A DNA stretch of 64,000 nucleotides from Arcobacter venerupis (GCF_013201665.1 NZ_CP053840.1:496001-560000); one strand, 5' to 3'; numbered from the stretch's first letter, positions 36,931-45,236 are shown. Made by a program: numbers and translations. The notes: generated by a model not told the origin, from the letters alone.

Positions 36931-38124
36931 ATGAAAAAATTAGGCTTATTAAGTTTTGCTGCGTCAATTGCTATCACTTCTGCGATGGCTGGAAATGTTG
37001 AACTTTTATCAGATTTAAAAATTTATGGTGATGCTGAAGTAAGAGGAATATCTGTAAAGGGTGACACCGATACTGCAAAAAAAGATAAACAAGTACTTGA
37101 TTCAAAAATAAGAGTTAATTTAGATTTCAAAACACTTGAGGGAATTGTTATTCATTCAAGGATAGAATTGAAAAACGATGCTTGGGGTGATAACGATAAT
37201 GATACTTTTACTTGGGATGAAGCAAATGTTTTAGTACCTTTTGATGAAAATAAATTTTTATTAGCAGGACGAGTAAATGATACTTATGGAACACCTTTTT
37301 ATGGTTCAAATGGAGATAAAATTGATTTAGCTCTTGTTGGTTATAAACCAGTTGAAAATGTTTTATTATATGCCTTTGATTTTAAAGCTGTTGAGGGTAA
37401 AAATAATGACCAAAATACATTCTTAGGTGTAAATAGTACGGGTACAGGTGATTTTGATGCATATTCAGTTGGTGGACAAGTTACTCTTGATAAATTAGTT
37501 GTTGGTGGAAGATATGTGTATTTACAAAATAATACAGAAACATCGACTGGTTCAACTATATATAATGATGCAACAAGTCATATGTTTAATGCTTTTGCAA
37601 TGGGAGAAATCGCTGATTTAGATTTACAAACACAAATAGAAAAAAGAGTTGGTGATAAAACAAACTCTTCTGTTGGACAAAGTGATGAAAAAATGTTTGG
37701 AGCTTATTTAAAAGTTGCTAAACAAATAGATAATTTTAATATTGGATTTGCAGCACTAACAACAAAAGATGGTTATGTTTCAGGGGAAAACTTACCAGTT
37801 ACATATTTAACAAATGATGATTTAGGAACAGCTTCACTTGATAGAGTTGGAAAATATGGAGATACTACTTTAGTAGCTTTAAATCTTGCATATGATGTTT
37901 CAAATAAATTAACACTTGAAGGAAATTTAGGACAACATAATATTAAAAATGCAACTTTTAGTAGTATTGATAAAGATTTAAAAATCACAGAATATGACGC
38001 AGGATTAGCTTATAAACTAAATAAAAGTGCAACAGTTAGTTTAAGATATGCACTAGGTACTTTTGATGTAAGTAACTTAGATGATATGCAAACAGTTGTT
38101 GCAGCGGTTAATATTAACTTCTAA
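36931..38124 (+). CDS. Outer-membrane porin under array control
   Basis: A 397-residue protein with a signal peptide (MKKLGLLSFAASIAITSAMA) and a mature part of alternating hydrophobic/polar strands ending in an aromatic residue (VAAVNINF), typical of a beta-barrel porin. I start at ATG 36931 with AAGGA upstream; a TTG six bases earlier is in the ribosome spacer. The six-copy array promoter ties it to the alcohol-oxidation genes; it probably lets the alcohol substrate through the outer membrane (inference). A terminator follows. Confidence 0.82.
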   Translation: MKKLGLLSFAASIAITSAMAGNVELLSDLKIYGDAEVRGISVKGDTDTAKKDKQVLDSKIRVNLDFKTLEGIVIHSRIELKNDAWGDNDNDTFTWDEANVLVPFDENKFLLAGRVNDTYGTPFYGSNGDKIDLALVGYKPVENVLLYAFDFKAVEGKNNDQNTFLGVNSTGTGDFDAYSVGGQVTLDKLVVGGRYVYLQNNTETSTGSTIYNDATSHMFNAFAMGEIADLDLQTQIEKRVGDKTNSSVGQSDEKMFGAYLKVAKQIDNFNIGFAALTTKDGYVSGENLPVTYLTNDDLGTASLDRVGKYGDTTLVALNLAYDVSNKLTLEGNLGQHNIKNATFSSIDKDLKITEYDAGLAYKLNKSATVSLRYALGTFDVSNLDDMQTVVAAVNINF

Positions 38125-38155
38125 AAAAAAGACCCAAGAGATTTGGGTTTTTTTT
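38123..38155. terminator. Shared terminator of porin and LLM-oxidoreductase genes
   Basis: Stem ACCCAA / TTGGGT (38132-38148, 5-nt loop) inside an A-run on the left and a T-run on the right, so it can end transcripts from both convergent genes. Confidence 0.8.
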
Positions 38156-39158
38156 AATTTTTCTCAAACCAAACTTTAGAAATCAGCTCATAAGATTTTA
38201 TTCTATCTTCTGGATTATATACCATACAATTTATCATTATTTCATTTGCGCCAGTTCTTGCAATCAAACTTTCAAGTCTTTCTTTTACAACTTGTGGAGT
38301 TCCCCATATTGATTCTCTTGTTTTATGTCTTATGCTTTTTTCTTCCCACTCTTGCCATAAACTTCCCATATCTTTTGTTGGTTTTTGTAATTGTTTATCA
38401 TCACCTCTATTTAGATAAAGAAATTTTTGAAGCTCACTTGTGGCTAAATATTGGGCTTCTTCATTTGTTTGGGCACAAATTACATTTATGCAAATCATTA
38501 CATAAGGCTCTTTTAATTGCTTTGATGGTTTGAAGTTTGCATGATATATTTTTACTGCATCATCCATTGAATCAGGTGCAAAGTGTGAGGCAAAAACAAA
38601 AGGCAAGCCTTTTTGTGCAGCTAAGGAAGCACTAAAAGTGCTAGAACCAAGCAACCAAATTGGAATATCCAATCCATATCCCGGTATTGCTTTTATTCCT
38701 TTATTCCCAGCTTCATTTGATAAATAGTATTGTAAATATTTAAGCATCATAGGAAAGTCTGAACCGTCATTATTTGCATCTCGTCTTAGAGCCAACATTG
38801 TTTGTCTATCAGTTCCAGGCGCTCTTCCTAAACCTAAATCTATTCTATTTGGATATAAAGATTCCAAAGTTCCAAATTGTTCAGCAATAACCAATGGCGC
38901 ATGATTAGGAAGCATGATTCCACCAGAACCAATTCTAATTTTATTAGTTTTTGCTCCAATATAACTTAATATTACAGAAGTTGCAGCACTTGCGATTCCA
39001 CTAAAATTGTGATGTTCAGCTACCCAATATCTAGTAAATCCAAACTCTTCAACAGCTTGGGCAAGTTTTGTACTATTTTCTATTGCTTGTGATATTGAAA
39101 AGCCCTGTGCAACTGGAACTAAATCTAATACGGATAGTGGTATTTTTTTATTATTCAT
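38154..39158 (-). CDS. LLM-class flavin-dependent oxidoreductase (luciferase-like monooxygenase)
   Basis: A 334-residue protein of the bacterial luciferase-like family, YhbW-like group: LSVLDLVPVAQGFSISQAI at the start, FTRYWVAEHHN, SGGIMLPNHAPLVIAEQFGTL and IDLGLGRAPGTD. These enzymes use reduced flavin. Start chosen at 39158 because GGAGAAAATT lies just before that ATG; an upstream ATG four codons earlier overlaps this site. It lies inside the alcohol island but has no array promoter, so its membership is doubtful. Confidence 0.88.
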   Translation of the reverse strand: MNNKKIPLSVLDLVPVAQGFSISQAIENSTKLAQAVEEFGFTRYWVAEHHNFSGIASAATSVILSYIGAKTNKIRIGSGGIMLPNHAPLVIAEQFGTLESLYPNRIDLGLGRAPGTDRQTMLALRRDANNDGSDFPMMLKYLQYYLSNEAGNKGIKAIPGYGLDIPIWLLGSSTFSASLAAQKGLPFVFASHFAPDSMDDAVKIYHANFKPSKQLKEPYVMICINVICAQTNEEAQYLATSELQKFLYLNRGDDKQLQKPTKDMGSLWQEWEEKSIRHKTRESIWGTPQVVKERLESLIARTGANEIMINCMVYNPEDRIKSYELISKVWFEKN

Positions 39159-39274
39159 AATTTTCTCCATTTAAAAGAATAGTATATAAGAATTTTCTTT
39201 TACAATAGTAGAACAAAATTACTATAAGATTGCCTAAAAATGCAAATTTTGGAATTTCTTTTCTTTTAAACTTA

Positions 39275-39310
39275 TGCATTCCCAAGCTGGAGCTAGGGAA
39301 CGAGAAAAAT
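39275..39310 (+). repeat. REP-like palindromic repeat, copy 1
   Basis: GCATTCCCAAGCTGGAGC followed by TAGGGAACGAG: imperfect palindrome with the TTCCCAAGCT..AGCTTGGGAA core, one mismatch in the right arm. Lies in a 596-bp gene-free region that holds four such elements. Confidence 0.75.
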
Positions 39311-39530
39311 TAGAAAAATAAATTACTTATAAAATGTAAAATACAAACTATATCAACATCAATATTTATATTTATATCGATGCAAATGACTTTATTAAAT
39401 TTTTTTAATAATTCATAAATAAATTTAATTTTTTTCATATCTTCTCCTTCCTTTGAAATTTGAGAATTATTGCACTAAAATTTCAAGGTAATAGAAACAC
39501 GAAAGAATTTAAATTTAATTATTTAAAAGT

Positions 39531-39566
39531 ATACATTTCCAAACTAGAGCTTGGGAATGAAAAAAG
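39531..39566 (+). repeat. REP-like palindromic repeat, copy 2
   Basis: ATACATTTCCAAACTAGAGC then TTGGGAATGAAAAAAG: a diverged copy with the same order (stem, loop, GAxG-like tail). A short reading frame starting at 39460 runs across it and is not taken as a gene. Confidence 0.7.
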
Positions 39567-39620
39567 CAATATGCAAAAAATGTATATTGCAAATTCTGAC
39601 AAACCTGTAAGTTTTTATAG

Positions 39621-39660
39621 TTTTCCCTCGTTCCCAACGTCCACGTTGTGAATGCATATA
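39621..39660 (-). repeat. REP-like palindromic repeat, copy 3 (opposite orientation, variant core)
   Basis: Read on the minus strand: GCATTCACAACGTGGACG then TTGGGAACGAGGGAAAA. Same flanks (GCATTC and GGGAACGAGG) but the core is AACGTGGACGTT, a second sequence type of the element. Confidence 0.72.
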
Positions 39661-39714
39661 AAAACTAAATAAAACAAAAGAAATAGGAAAAACTAAATAT
39701 AAAATTTCTGATTA

Positions 39715-39754
39715 AAGTATACATTCCCAAGCTAGAGCTTGGGAACGAGGAAAA
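39715..39754 (+). repeat. REP-like palindromic repeat, copy 4 (most complete)
   Basis: AGTATACATTCCCAAGCTAG then AGCTTGGGAACGAGGAAAA: perfect stem TTCCCAAGCT / AGCTTGGGAA. It ends directly against the stop codon of the DUF302 gene and may serve as its transcription end. Confidence 0.8.
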
Positions 39755-40216
39755 TCAATCTAAACTTTTTATAATCAAATTCTTTAAACGCTCATTTATT
39801 TTATCAGCAATTTTATCACCACTTTTAAAAGCTTTATATTTTTTATATGAGATGAAATTTTCATTTTTACTATTTTTATAAACAGATAATCCAAGTGGGC
39901 AGTAGTTTATGTTATTGGGATTTTCTTCTACCATTTGAAAAGTAAAACTACTTTTACAAATACCTAGATTTATTCCCTCTTTTAAAACACCTTTTTTTTC
40001 AAGAAGAGCAGCTACTTCATTTGTGGATTTTGCAAGATTTAATTCATACACAATAGTAAAACCCTCAAAATTTATCTCATCTTTTAACTTCAATAAAATC
40101 TCTTGAAAATCTCTATTATCTGTTTTAATTATGAAAATATTTTCATTCTCAATTATTTTATAATTTGCCTCAATAAAACAAAAAAAAGTTGAAAAAAGTA
40201 AAATGATTTTAATCAT
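39755..40216 (-). CDS. Exported DUF302-domain protein
   Basis: A 153-residue protein with signal peptide (MIKIILLFSTFFCFIEA). The mature part is one DUF302 domain: EGFTIVYELNLAKSTNEVAALLEKKGV, LGICKSSFTFQMVEENPNN, YCPLGLSVYKN. DUF302 is a small alpha/beta domain of unclear function, sometimes near redox proteins; Cys87 and Cys106 could form a disulfide or bind a ligand. It has no array promoter. Confidence 0.75.
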   Translation of the reverse strand: MIKIILLFSTFFCFIEANYKIIENENIFIIKTDNRDFQEILLKLKDEINFEGFTIVYELNLAKSTNEVAALLEKKGVLKEGINLGICKSSFTFQMVEENPNNINYCPLGLSVYKNSKNENFISYKKYKAFKSGDKIADKINERLKNLIIKSLD

Positions 40217-40323
40217 TTATTTTCCCCTTAGAACTAATATTTTATAAGTATATTCTTTATTTATAGCTTGAATTTAGCACAAAATAGTTGGATATTAAAC
40301 AAGTTTTAACTTCTACTTCAAGT

Positions 40324-40728
40324 ATTGCAATTCAAACAAATTAAATGTAGCAATAGAAGCTTCCATAGCTGGCTTTTGGAAATGGGTTTGTTGTAGATGA
40401 AGTAAAAAAATTAGCTGGAAAAAAACAAACAAGTTTAACAGATAGTAATCAAAGCGTTGAAATAAGTATAAATAGTGTAAATTTTATTTCACAAGATATT
40501 TTAAATTCAAGTAAAAAACTATCATGAGTTTAATCTGATATGGAAGAGATAAATAACTCAATTGGGAAAATTTATAAAAATTTTAATCATAGTAATCATA
40601 GTAATAATTTTATTGAAAATAAAAAAACAAGTTTTAAGGATTTGATTAATGGAATAAATAGTATTGAAGAAATTCAAAAACAGTTAGAAATGCTAGAGAA
40701 GAATTTTAATTTTAGTTTCTGGTTTTAA
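40324..40728 (+). pseudogene. Decayed methyl-accepting chemotaxis protein fragment
   Basis: Translated in changing frames the stretch reads like the tip of a chemoreceptor signalling domain: IAIQTN, then IEASIAG, GFVVDEVKKLAGKKQTSLTD, then NSVNFISQDILNSSKKLS before a stop, and an ending with EEIQKQLEMLEKNF. At least one frameshift (near 40370) and an in-frame stop (near 40525) interrupt it, and the upstream sensor part is gone. The 62-codon frame at 40540-40728 is its tail, not a separate gene. Confidence 0.7.
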
Positions 40729-40792
40729 ATCAACAGAGTGGATAATAAATAGAGTAAAGAATAGAATTCTATTCTTTACATTTTATAAATTT

Positions 40793-41197
40793 CTAATCTT
40801 CAGGAAGAGTTTCTAACCAACTATAAATAGCCCATAATGCAGAATTTGGGATTATATCTTCTGGAAATGGCGGCATAAATACATTTCCATTTCTAACAGC
40901 ACCACTTCTAACCATTCCTAAAAAATATGTATCATCTCCATCTGTAAGTAATCTTAAATCAGGTGCAATACCTCCTGATTTAGCCCCTAATCCATGACAT
41001 CTTGCACAATTTTGGTTAAATGCAGTTTTTCCAATTTCAATAGCTTTTTCATTTCCTGAAAAAGGGTTTGTTACTACCTCAATACCAATTTCTGGTAACC
41101 CCTTTGTATCAACTTTTTGAGGAGCAGCATCCCCATGTCCAAACATTAAAGTTGTAGTTGCAATTAATGCACAGATTGATTTAGTAAAAATTTTCAT
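40793..41197 (-). CDS. pedF: Cytochrome c550, PedF/ExaB-like electron acceptor of the alcohol dehydrogenase
   Basis: A 134-residue exported c-type cytochrome (signal about 1-22, ending LMFG) with one haem motif CARCH and a probable Met ligand in VFMPPFPE. The order KVDTKGLPEIG, GNEKAIEIGKTAFNQNCARCHG, GGIAPDLR, RNGNVFMPPF is that of the c550 PedF family, the direct electron acceptor of PQQ alcohol dehydrogenases. I start at 41197 (AAGGAATAGTATG); a longer reading from 41239 would begin upstream of its own array promoter. It is divergent from exaA. Confidence 0.88.
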   Translation of the reverse strand: MKIFTKSICALIATTTLMFGHGDAAPQKVDTKGLPEIGIEVVTNPFSGNEKAIEIGKTAFNQNCARCHGLGAKSGGIAPDLRLLTDGDDTYFLGMVRSGAVRNGNVFMPPFPEDIIPNSALWAIYSWLETLPED

Positions 41198-41225
41198 ACT
41201 ATTCCTTTTTATAAATTTTGAGGAA

Positions 41226-41258
41226 AGTATATCAATCATTTATAGCCTAATTATAGCC
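41226..41258 (-). promoter_or_regulatory. Array promoter of the cytochrome c550 gene (2 repeats)
   Basis: On the minus strand GGCTATA at 41252-41258 and 41241-41247 (11-bp period), then 9 bp and TATACT (41226-41231). The position shows that the start codon at 41239 cannot be used from this promoter. Confidence 0.8.
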
Positions 41259-41288
41259 ATTCTTTTGGACTATTTCTTTTTTTCACAT

Positions 41289-41321
41289 GGCTAAACTCAG
41301 GCTATATTTCTATATTAGAAT
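41289..41321 (+). promoter_or_regulatory. Array promoter of exaA (2 repeats)
   Basis: GGCTAAA (41289-41295) and GGCTATA (41300-41306), 11-bp period, then 9 bp and TAGAAT (41316-41321). A weaker GGACTAT lies two periods upstream at 41267. Divergent from the cytochrome array with 30 bp between blocks. Confidence 0.78.
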
Positions 41322-41395
41322 TCTATTGTTCTTTTATATTTAGAGATATTTTTAACATCTACTTTTTATAAAGATTATATTTAATAGGAGAGAAA

Positions 41396-43288
41396 ATGAA
41401 GAATTTATTAAGTAAAGCAGCAGTCGTTGCAATTCTTGGTTTAACAAGTTGTCAAGTTTCTTTTGCGAGTACTACAGATAATAAAAGTACAAAAGTTACT
41501 TGGGAAGATATTTTAAATGATCAAAATACACCTAAAGATGTATTGATGTATGGAATGGGTCCTAAAGCACAAAGGTATTCAACCCTTAGTCAAATCAATA
41601 CTAAAACAGTAAAAGATTTAGTACCAGTATGGAGTTATTCTTTTGGTGGTGAAAAACAAAGAGGACAAGAATCACAAGCATTAGTTCATGATGGTGTTAT
41701 TTATGTGACAGGTTCATATTCAAGATTATTTGCAATAGATGCAAAAACTGGAAAAAGACTTTGGGAATATAATCATAGATTACCAGCTGAAATTAGACCT
41801 TGTTGTGATGTTGTAAATAGAGGTGCTGCAATATATGGAGATAAAGTATTTTTTGGAACTTTAGATGCTGGAATGGTTGCATTAAATAAAGATACTGGAA
41901 AAGTAGTTTGGAAAAAAAGATTTGGATATGACAATAATCCAGATAAAGGTTATGAAGATGGTTACACAATGACAGGTGCACCAACTTTAGTAAAAGATCA
42001 AAAAACTGGAAAAGTTCTATTAATTCATGGTTCATCAGGAGATGAATTTGGAGTACTAGGGAAATTATTTGCATTAGACCCAGATACGGGAGAAGAAGTT
42101 TGGATGAGACCTTTGGTTGAAGGACACATGGGAAGATTAAATGGTAAAGAGTCAACTCCTTCAGGAGATGCAAAAGCCCCTTCTTGGCCAAATGATGAAA
42201 AAAGTGAAACAGGTAAAAAAATATCTTGGAGTCACGGTGGAGGAGCTCCATGGCAAAGTGCTAGTTTTGATGCAGAAACAAATACAATCATAATTGGAAC
42301 AGGTAATCCTGCACCTTGGAATACTTGGGAAAGAACTGCTGACGGTGGAGATCCAAGAGATTGGGATAGCTTATACACATCTGGGCAAATTGGAATTGAT
42401 CCAACAACTGGAGATATCAAATGGTTCTATCAACACACTCCAAATGATGGATGGGATTTCTCAGGAAATAATGAGCTAGTTTTATTTGAATATAAAGATA
42501 ATGGTAAAACAGTAAAAGCAACTGCACATGCTGATAGAAATGGATTCTTCTATGTAATTAATAGAGATGAAATGCCTAAAGCTGAAAAACAAAGAGAAGA
42601 CCAATCACGAAGATTTATTAGAGCATTCCCTTTTGTTGATAAAATTACTTGGGCAAGTCATATAGATCAAAAAACAGGAAGACCAGTTGTAGATATTAAT
42701 CAATATCCTCCTTTACCAAAAGAGGGTGAAGATAAAGGTGCACCAATAAGAGTTTCTCCTCCATTCTTAGGTGGGAAAAACTGGAATCCTATGGCATATA
42801 GTCAAGATACAGGATTATTTTATGTTCCTGCAAATGATTGGGAAGAAGATTATTGGACAACACCTATTCAATATAAAAAAGGTGCAGCATATTTAGGACA
42901 AGGATTTACAATTAAAAGAACACATGAAGATCATGTTGGTAATTTAAAAGCAGTAGATCCAGTTAAAGGAAATATTGTATGGTCTCATAAAGAGAAACTT
43001 CCATTATGGGCTGGAGTATTAGCAACAAAAGGTGGATTAGTATTTACTGGAACTAGTGATGGATTCTTAAAAGCATTTGATGCAAAAAATGGAAAAGAAT
43101 TATTTAAATTCCAAACTGGTTCAGGAATTGTTTCTTGCCCAATTACATGGGAAATTGATGGAGAACAATATATTGGATTATCAACAGGATATGGAGGAGC
43201 TGTACCTTTATGGGGTGGAGACATGGCTGAGTTAACAAAAACAGTTTCTCAAGGCGGTTCTTACTGGGTATTTAAGATAAAAAAATAA
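41396..43288 (+). CDS. exaA: PQQ-dependent alcohol dehydrogenase, calcium type (ExaA/PedE-like)
   Basis: A 630-residue periplasmic quinoprotein with signal peptide (about 1-25) and an eight-bladed propeller fold shown by repeated AxDxxTGKxxW motifs. The vicinal disulfide of this enzyme class is Cys136-Cys137 (IRPCCDVVNRG). The catalytic base is Asp354 in GWDFSGNN; the residue two further on is Ser356. Lanthanide enzymes (XoxF, PedH) have Asp there, so this is the calcium form. Absence of MxaF-type features and the GNPAPWN motif favour an ethanol-type dehydrogenase of broad primary-alcohol range. Preceded by an array promoter; a hairpin separates it from the pentapeptide gene. Confidence 0.93.
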   Translation: MKNLLSKAAVVAILGLTSCQVSFASTTDNKSTKVTWEDILNDQNTPKDVLMYGMGPKAQRYSTLSQINTKTVKDLVPVWSYSFGGEKQRGQESQALVHDGVIYVTGSYSRLFAIDAKTGKRLWEYNHRLPAEIRPCCDVVNRGAAIYGDKVFFGTLDAGMVALNKDTGKVVWKKRFGYDNNPDKGYEDGYTMTGAPTLVKDQKTGKVLLIHGSSGDEFGVLGKLFALDPDTGEEVWMRPLVEGHMGRLNGKESTPSGDAKAPSWPNDEKSETGKKISWSHGGGAPWQSASFDAETNTIIIGTGNPAPWNTWERTADGGDPRDWDSLYTSGQIGIDPTTGDIKWFYQHTPNDGWDFSGNNELVLFEYKDNGKTVKATAHADRNGFFYVINRDEMPKAEKQREDQSRRFIRAFPFVDKITWASHIDQKTGRPVVDINQYPPLPKEGEDKGAPIRVSPPFLGGKNWNPMAYSQDTGLFYVPANDWEEDYWTTPIQYKKGAAYLGQGFTIKRTHEDHVGNLKAVDPVKGNIVWSHKEKLPLWAGVLATKGGLVFTGTSDGFLKAFDAKNGKELFKFQTGSGIVSCPITWEIDGEQYIGLSTGYGGAVPLWGGDMAELTKTVSQGGSYWVFKIKK

Positions 43289-43302
43289 GTATAAATTTTA
43301 AT

Positions 43303-43329
43303 TAACAGATAGTTTCGTGCTATCTGTTA
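43303..43329 (+). terminator. Hairpin after exaA
   Basis: Perfect 10-bp stem TAACAGATAG / CTATCTGTTA with 7-nt loop, followed by TAAAAGG and not by a T-run. More likely a 3'-end stabiliser or partial terminator that lets some transcripts continue into the pentapeptide gene. Confidence 0.6.
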
Positions 43330-43342
43330 TAAAAGGTAAATA

Positions 43343-44035
43343 ATGAAGAGTTTAATTTTAATAATTACTTTATTTTGCATAAGTTATGCACAAGATGAGA
43401 CTTATCCTACTATTAATGGGTGTAAGCTTGAACCCTATGCAAATTGTTCTAAAGTTGATTTAAGTAATCAGAATCTCAGAGATTTAGATTTACAAAATAG
43501 TAATTTTGAAGGTGCAAATTTTGAAGGTGCGATATTGGATGGAACGGATTTAACTAAAGCAAATTTAAAAAATGTAAATTTAAAAAATGCAAATTTACGT
43601 CATGCAATTTTAAGTCAAGCAGATATGTTAAAAGCAAATTTAGAAAATGCAAATTTAGCAAGGGCAGATTTAAGACATACAAATCTAAGAGCAGTAATTG
43701 CTTATAATGCAAATTTTGATGGCATAAAAGGATGGGCGCTTTTTGGACAAGGTTCTAAATATGATGGTTCAAGTTTTCATGGAGCTGATTTAAATTTTGC
43801 AAGAATGAGTGGTTCTAGTATGAAACATTGTAATTTTCAAGCTGTAAATTTAGAAGCTGCATGGATGACTACTATTAATTTTGAAGGATCAAATTTTGCT
43901 AATGCAAATTTACAAGAAGTAAAGCTTTCAAATTCTTCATTATTTAAAGCAAATTTAACGGGAGCTAGAATTCATTTTGCCAATTTAGCTGATGTTTTTA
44001 TGGAAGAATGTATAAATTGTCCTATAAATTGGTGA
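43343..44035 (+). CDS. Exported pentapeptide-repeat protein of the exaA operon
   Basis: A 230-residue protein with signal peptide (MKSLILIITLFCISYA) and about 25 pentapeptide repeats of A(D/N)LXX type (residues about 40-220; NFEGANFEGAILDGTDLTKA), forming a right-handed beta-helix. Cys pairs cap both ends (GCKLEPYANC and ECINC), consistent with disulfides in the periplasm. The family has no known enzymatic activity. It is 54 bp behind exaA with no array of its own; pentapeptide proteins also occur beside pedE in Pseudomonas as I recall. Confidence 0.83.
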   Translation: MKSLILIITLFCISYAQDETYPTINGCKLEPYANCSKVDLSNQNLRDLDLQNSNFEGANFEGAILDGTDLTKANLKNVNLKNANLRHAILSQADMLKANLENANLARADLRHTNLRAVIAYNANFDGIKGWALFGQGSKYDGSSFHGADLNFARMSGSSMKHCNFQAVNLEAAWMTTINFEGSNFANANLQEVKLSNSSLFKANLTGARIHFANLADVFMEECINCPINW

Positions 44036-44054
44036 TTCTATAGTAAAAATAAAG

Positions 44055-44087
44055 GGCTATATTCGGGCTATATTTGTACTATATAAT
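44055..44087 (+). promoter_or_regulatory. Array promoter of pqqA (2 repeats)
   Basis: GGCTATA at 44055-44061 and 44066-44072, 11-bp period, then 9 bp and TATAAT (44082-44087). It is the closest match to the consensus in the window. Confidence 0.85.
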
Positions 44088-44126
44088 TTCTTTAAATAAT
44101 TAATCTTAAGAAAGGAGGAAACTATT

Positions 44127-44201
44127 ATGAAATGGGAAAAACCGATGTTCGTTGATAATAGATTTGGTTTTGAAGTGACGATGTACATTTGTCATGAATA
44201 A
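44127..44201 (+). CDS. pqqA: PQQ precursor peptide PqqA
   Basis: A 24-residue peptide gene with a very strong ribosome site (AAGAAAGGAGGAAAC). It has the invariant pair Glu16 and Tyr20 in GFEVTMY, spaced E-x3-Y, which PqqE crosslinks to become the PQQ skeleton, and a PqqA-like start (MKWEKPMFVDNRFG). The following C-terminal residues (ICHE) are unusual in content, as many PqqA end in basic residues. It lies 123 bp upstream of pqqB with a terminator between, so it would be made in excess. Confidence 0.95.
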   Translation: MKWEKPMFVDNRFGFEVTMYICHE

Positions 44202-44238
44202 TAGATAAAAGCAGTTTGTTAAGTTTAAATTTAGTTTT

Positions 44239-44270
44239 AGCAAGAAAGAGTTTCCTCTTTCTTGCTTTTT
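44239..44270 (+). terminator. Attenuating terminator between pqqA and pqqB
   Basis: A perfect 12-bp stem AGCAAGAAAGAG / CTCTTTCTTGCT with a 4-nt loop, followed by TTTT. It should stop most transcripts after pqqA; readthrough or a separate promoter would feed pqqBCDE. Confidence 0.85.
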
Positions 44271-44324
44271 GATAATTGAGTCTATTGTGAATATATTGAT
44301 TTATCAAAAATAATAGGATGTTTT

Positions 44325-45236
44325 ATGAGAATAGAAGTATTAGGTTCAAGTGCAGGTGGTGGACTGCCTCAATTTAACTGTAATTGCGATAATTGCAAAG
44401 GTTATAGAGAGGGAAAAACTACAATAAAAAGAAGAACACAAAGTTCAATTACCATAAGTGAAGATGGAGAGAACTGGGTTTTGTTTAACACAAGTCCAGA
44501 TATTTTAGAGCAAATTCATAATTCACCATTTTTACATCCACAACAAAGACGTGAGACAAAAATAAAAGCAATCATTTTTATTGATGCTCAAATTGACCAT
44601 ACAACTGGACTTTTGATGTTAAGAGAAGGATGTCCTCATCCTGTTTATTGTACAAAAGAGGTTCATGAAGAACTTAATACTTCTTTTCCTTTGTTTAAAA
44701 TGCTTGAACATTGGGATGGTGGTGGAACTATTTATAATGAAATAGTTTTAAATAAAGCCTTTGAAATTCCAGTTATGCCAAACCATGAGTTTTATGCAAT
44801 GCCTTTAATTTCAAATGCTCCTCCATACTCAAAATATAGAGACAAACCAAGGGATGGAGATAATATTGGAGTTGTTGTAGTAAATAAAAAAACTGGAAAA
44901 AGACTTTTTTATCTTCCAGGTTTAGGAGTTGTTCAACAACATATTATTGATGAAATGGCAAAAGCTGATGTTTTATTAGTGGATGGAACTGTTTGGACAA
45001 ATGACGAAATGATAAAAAATGGTTTTTCAACAAAACTTGGAACTGATATGGGACATTTACCTTTAAGAGATAAAGGTGGATTGATTGAAATATTAGACAA
45101 GTTAGAAAAACCAAGAAAGATATTAATACATATAAACAATACAAATCCTATCTTAGATGAGGCAACACCTGAATATAAAGAACTTATATCCCATGGTATT
45201 GAAATATCTTATGATGGTATGAGTATAGAAATTTAA
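44325..45236 (+). CDS. pqqB: PQQ biosynthesis protein PqqB
   Basis: A 303-residue MBL-fold iron enzyme. Typical start RIEVLGSSAGGGLPQFNCNCDNC, then TSPDILEQIHN, IDAQIDHTTGLLMLREG, GVVQQHIIDEMAKADVLLVDGTVW, MGHLPLRDKGG and HINNTNPILDEATPEYKEL. PqqB hydroxylates the tyrosine part during PQQ formation according to recent work on the family. First full gene behind the pqqA terminator, and 20 bp from pqqC. Confidence 0.96.
   Translation: MRIEVLGSSAGGGLPQFNCNCDNCKGYREGKTTIKRRTQSSITISEDGENWVLFNTSPDILEQIHNSPFLHPQQRRETKIKAIIFIDAQIDHTTGLLMLREGCPHPVYCTKEVHEELNTSFPLFKMLEHWDGGGTIYNEIVLNKAFEIPVMPNHEFYAMPLISNAPPYSKYRDKPRDGDNIGVVVVNKKTGKRLFYLPGLGVVQQHIIDEMAKADVLLVDGTVWTNDEMIKNGFSTKLGTDMGHLPLRDKGGLIEILDKLEKPRKILIHINNTNPILDEATPEYKELISHGIEISYDGMSIEI

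Noticed and set aside
39460-39651. 63-codon plus-strand reading frame
   Set aside because: It runs across two REP-like repeats, and nothing in it resembles a protein.
40540-40728. Separate 62-codon protein
   Set aside because: It continues the decayed chemoreceptor sequence that starts at about 40324 and has no ribosome site.
44125-44307. Minus-strand reading frame of 60 codons opposite pqqA
   Set aside because: It covers pqqA and its terminator on the wrong strand, has no ribosome site and no recognisable product; pqqA on the plus strand explains the region.
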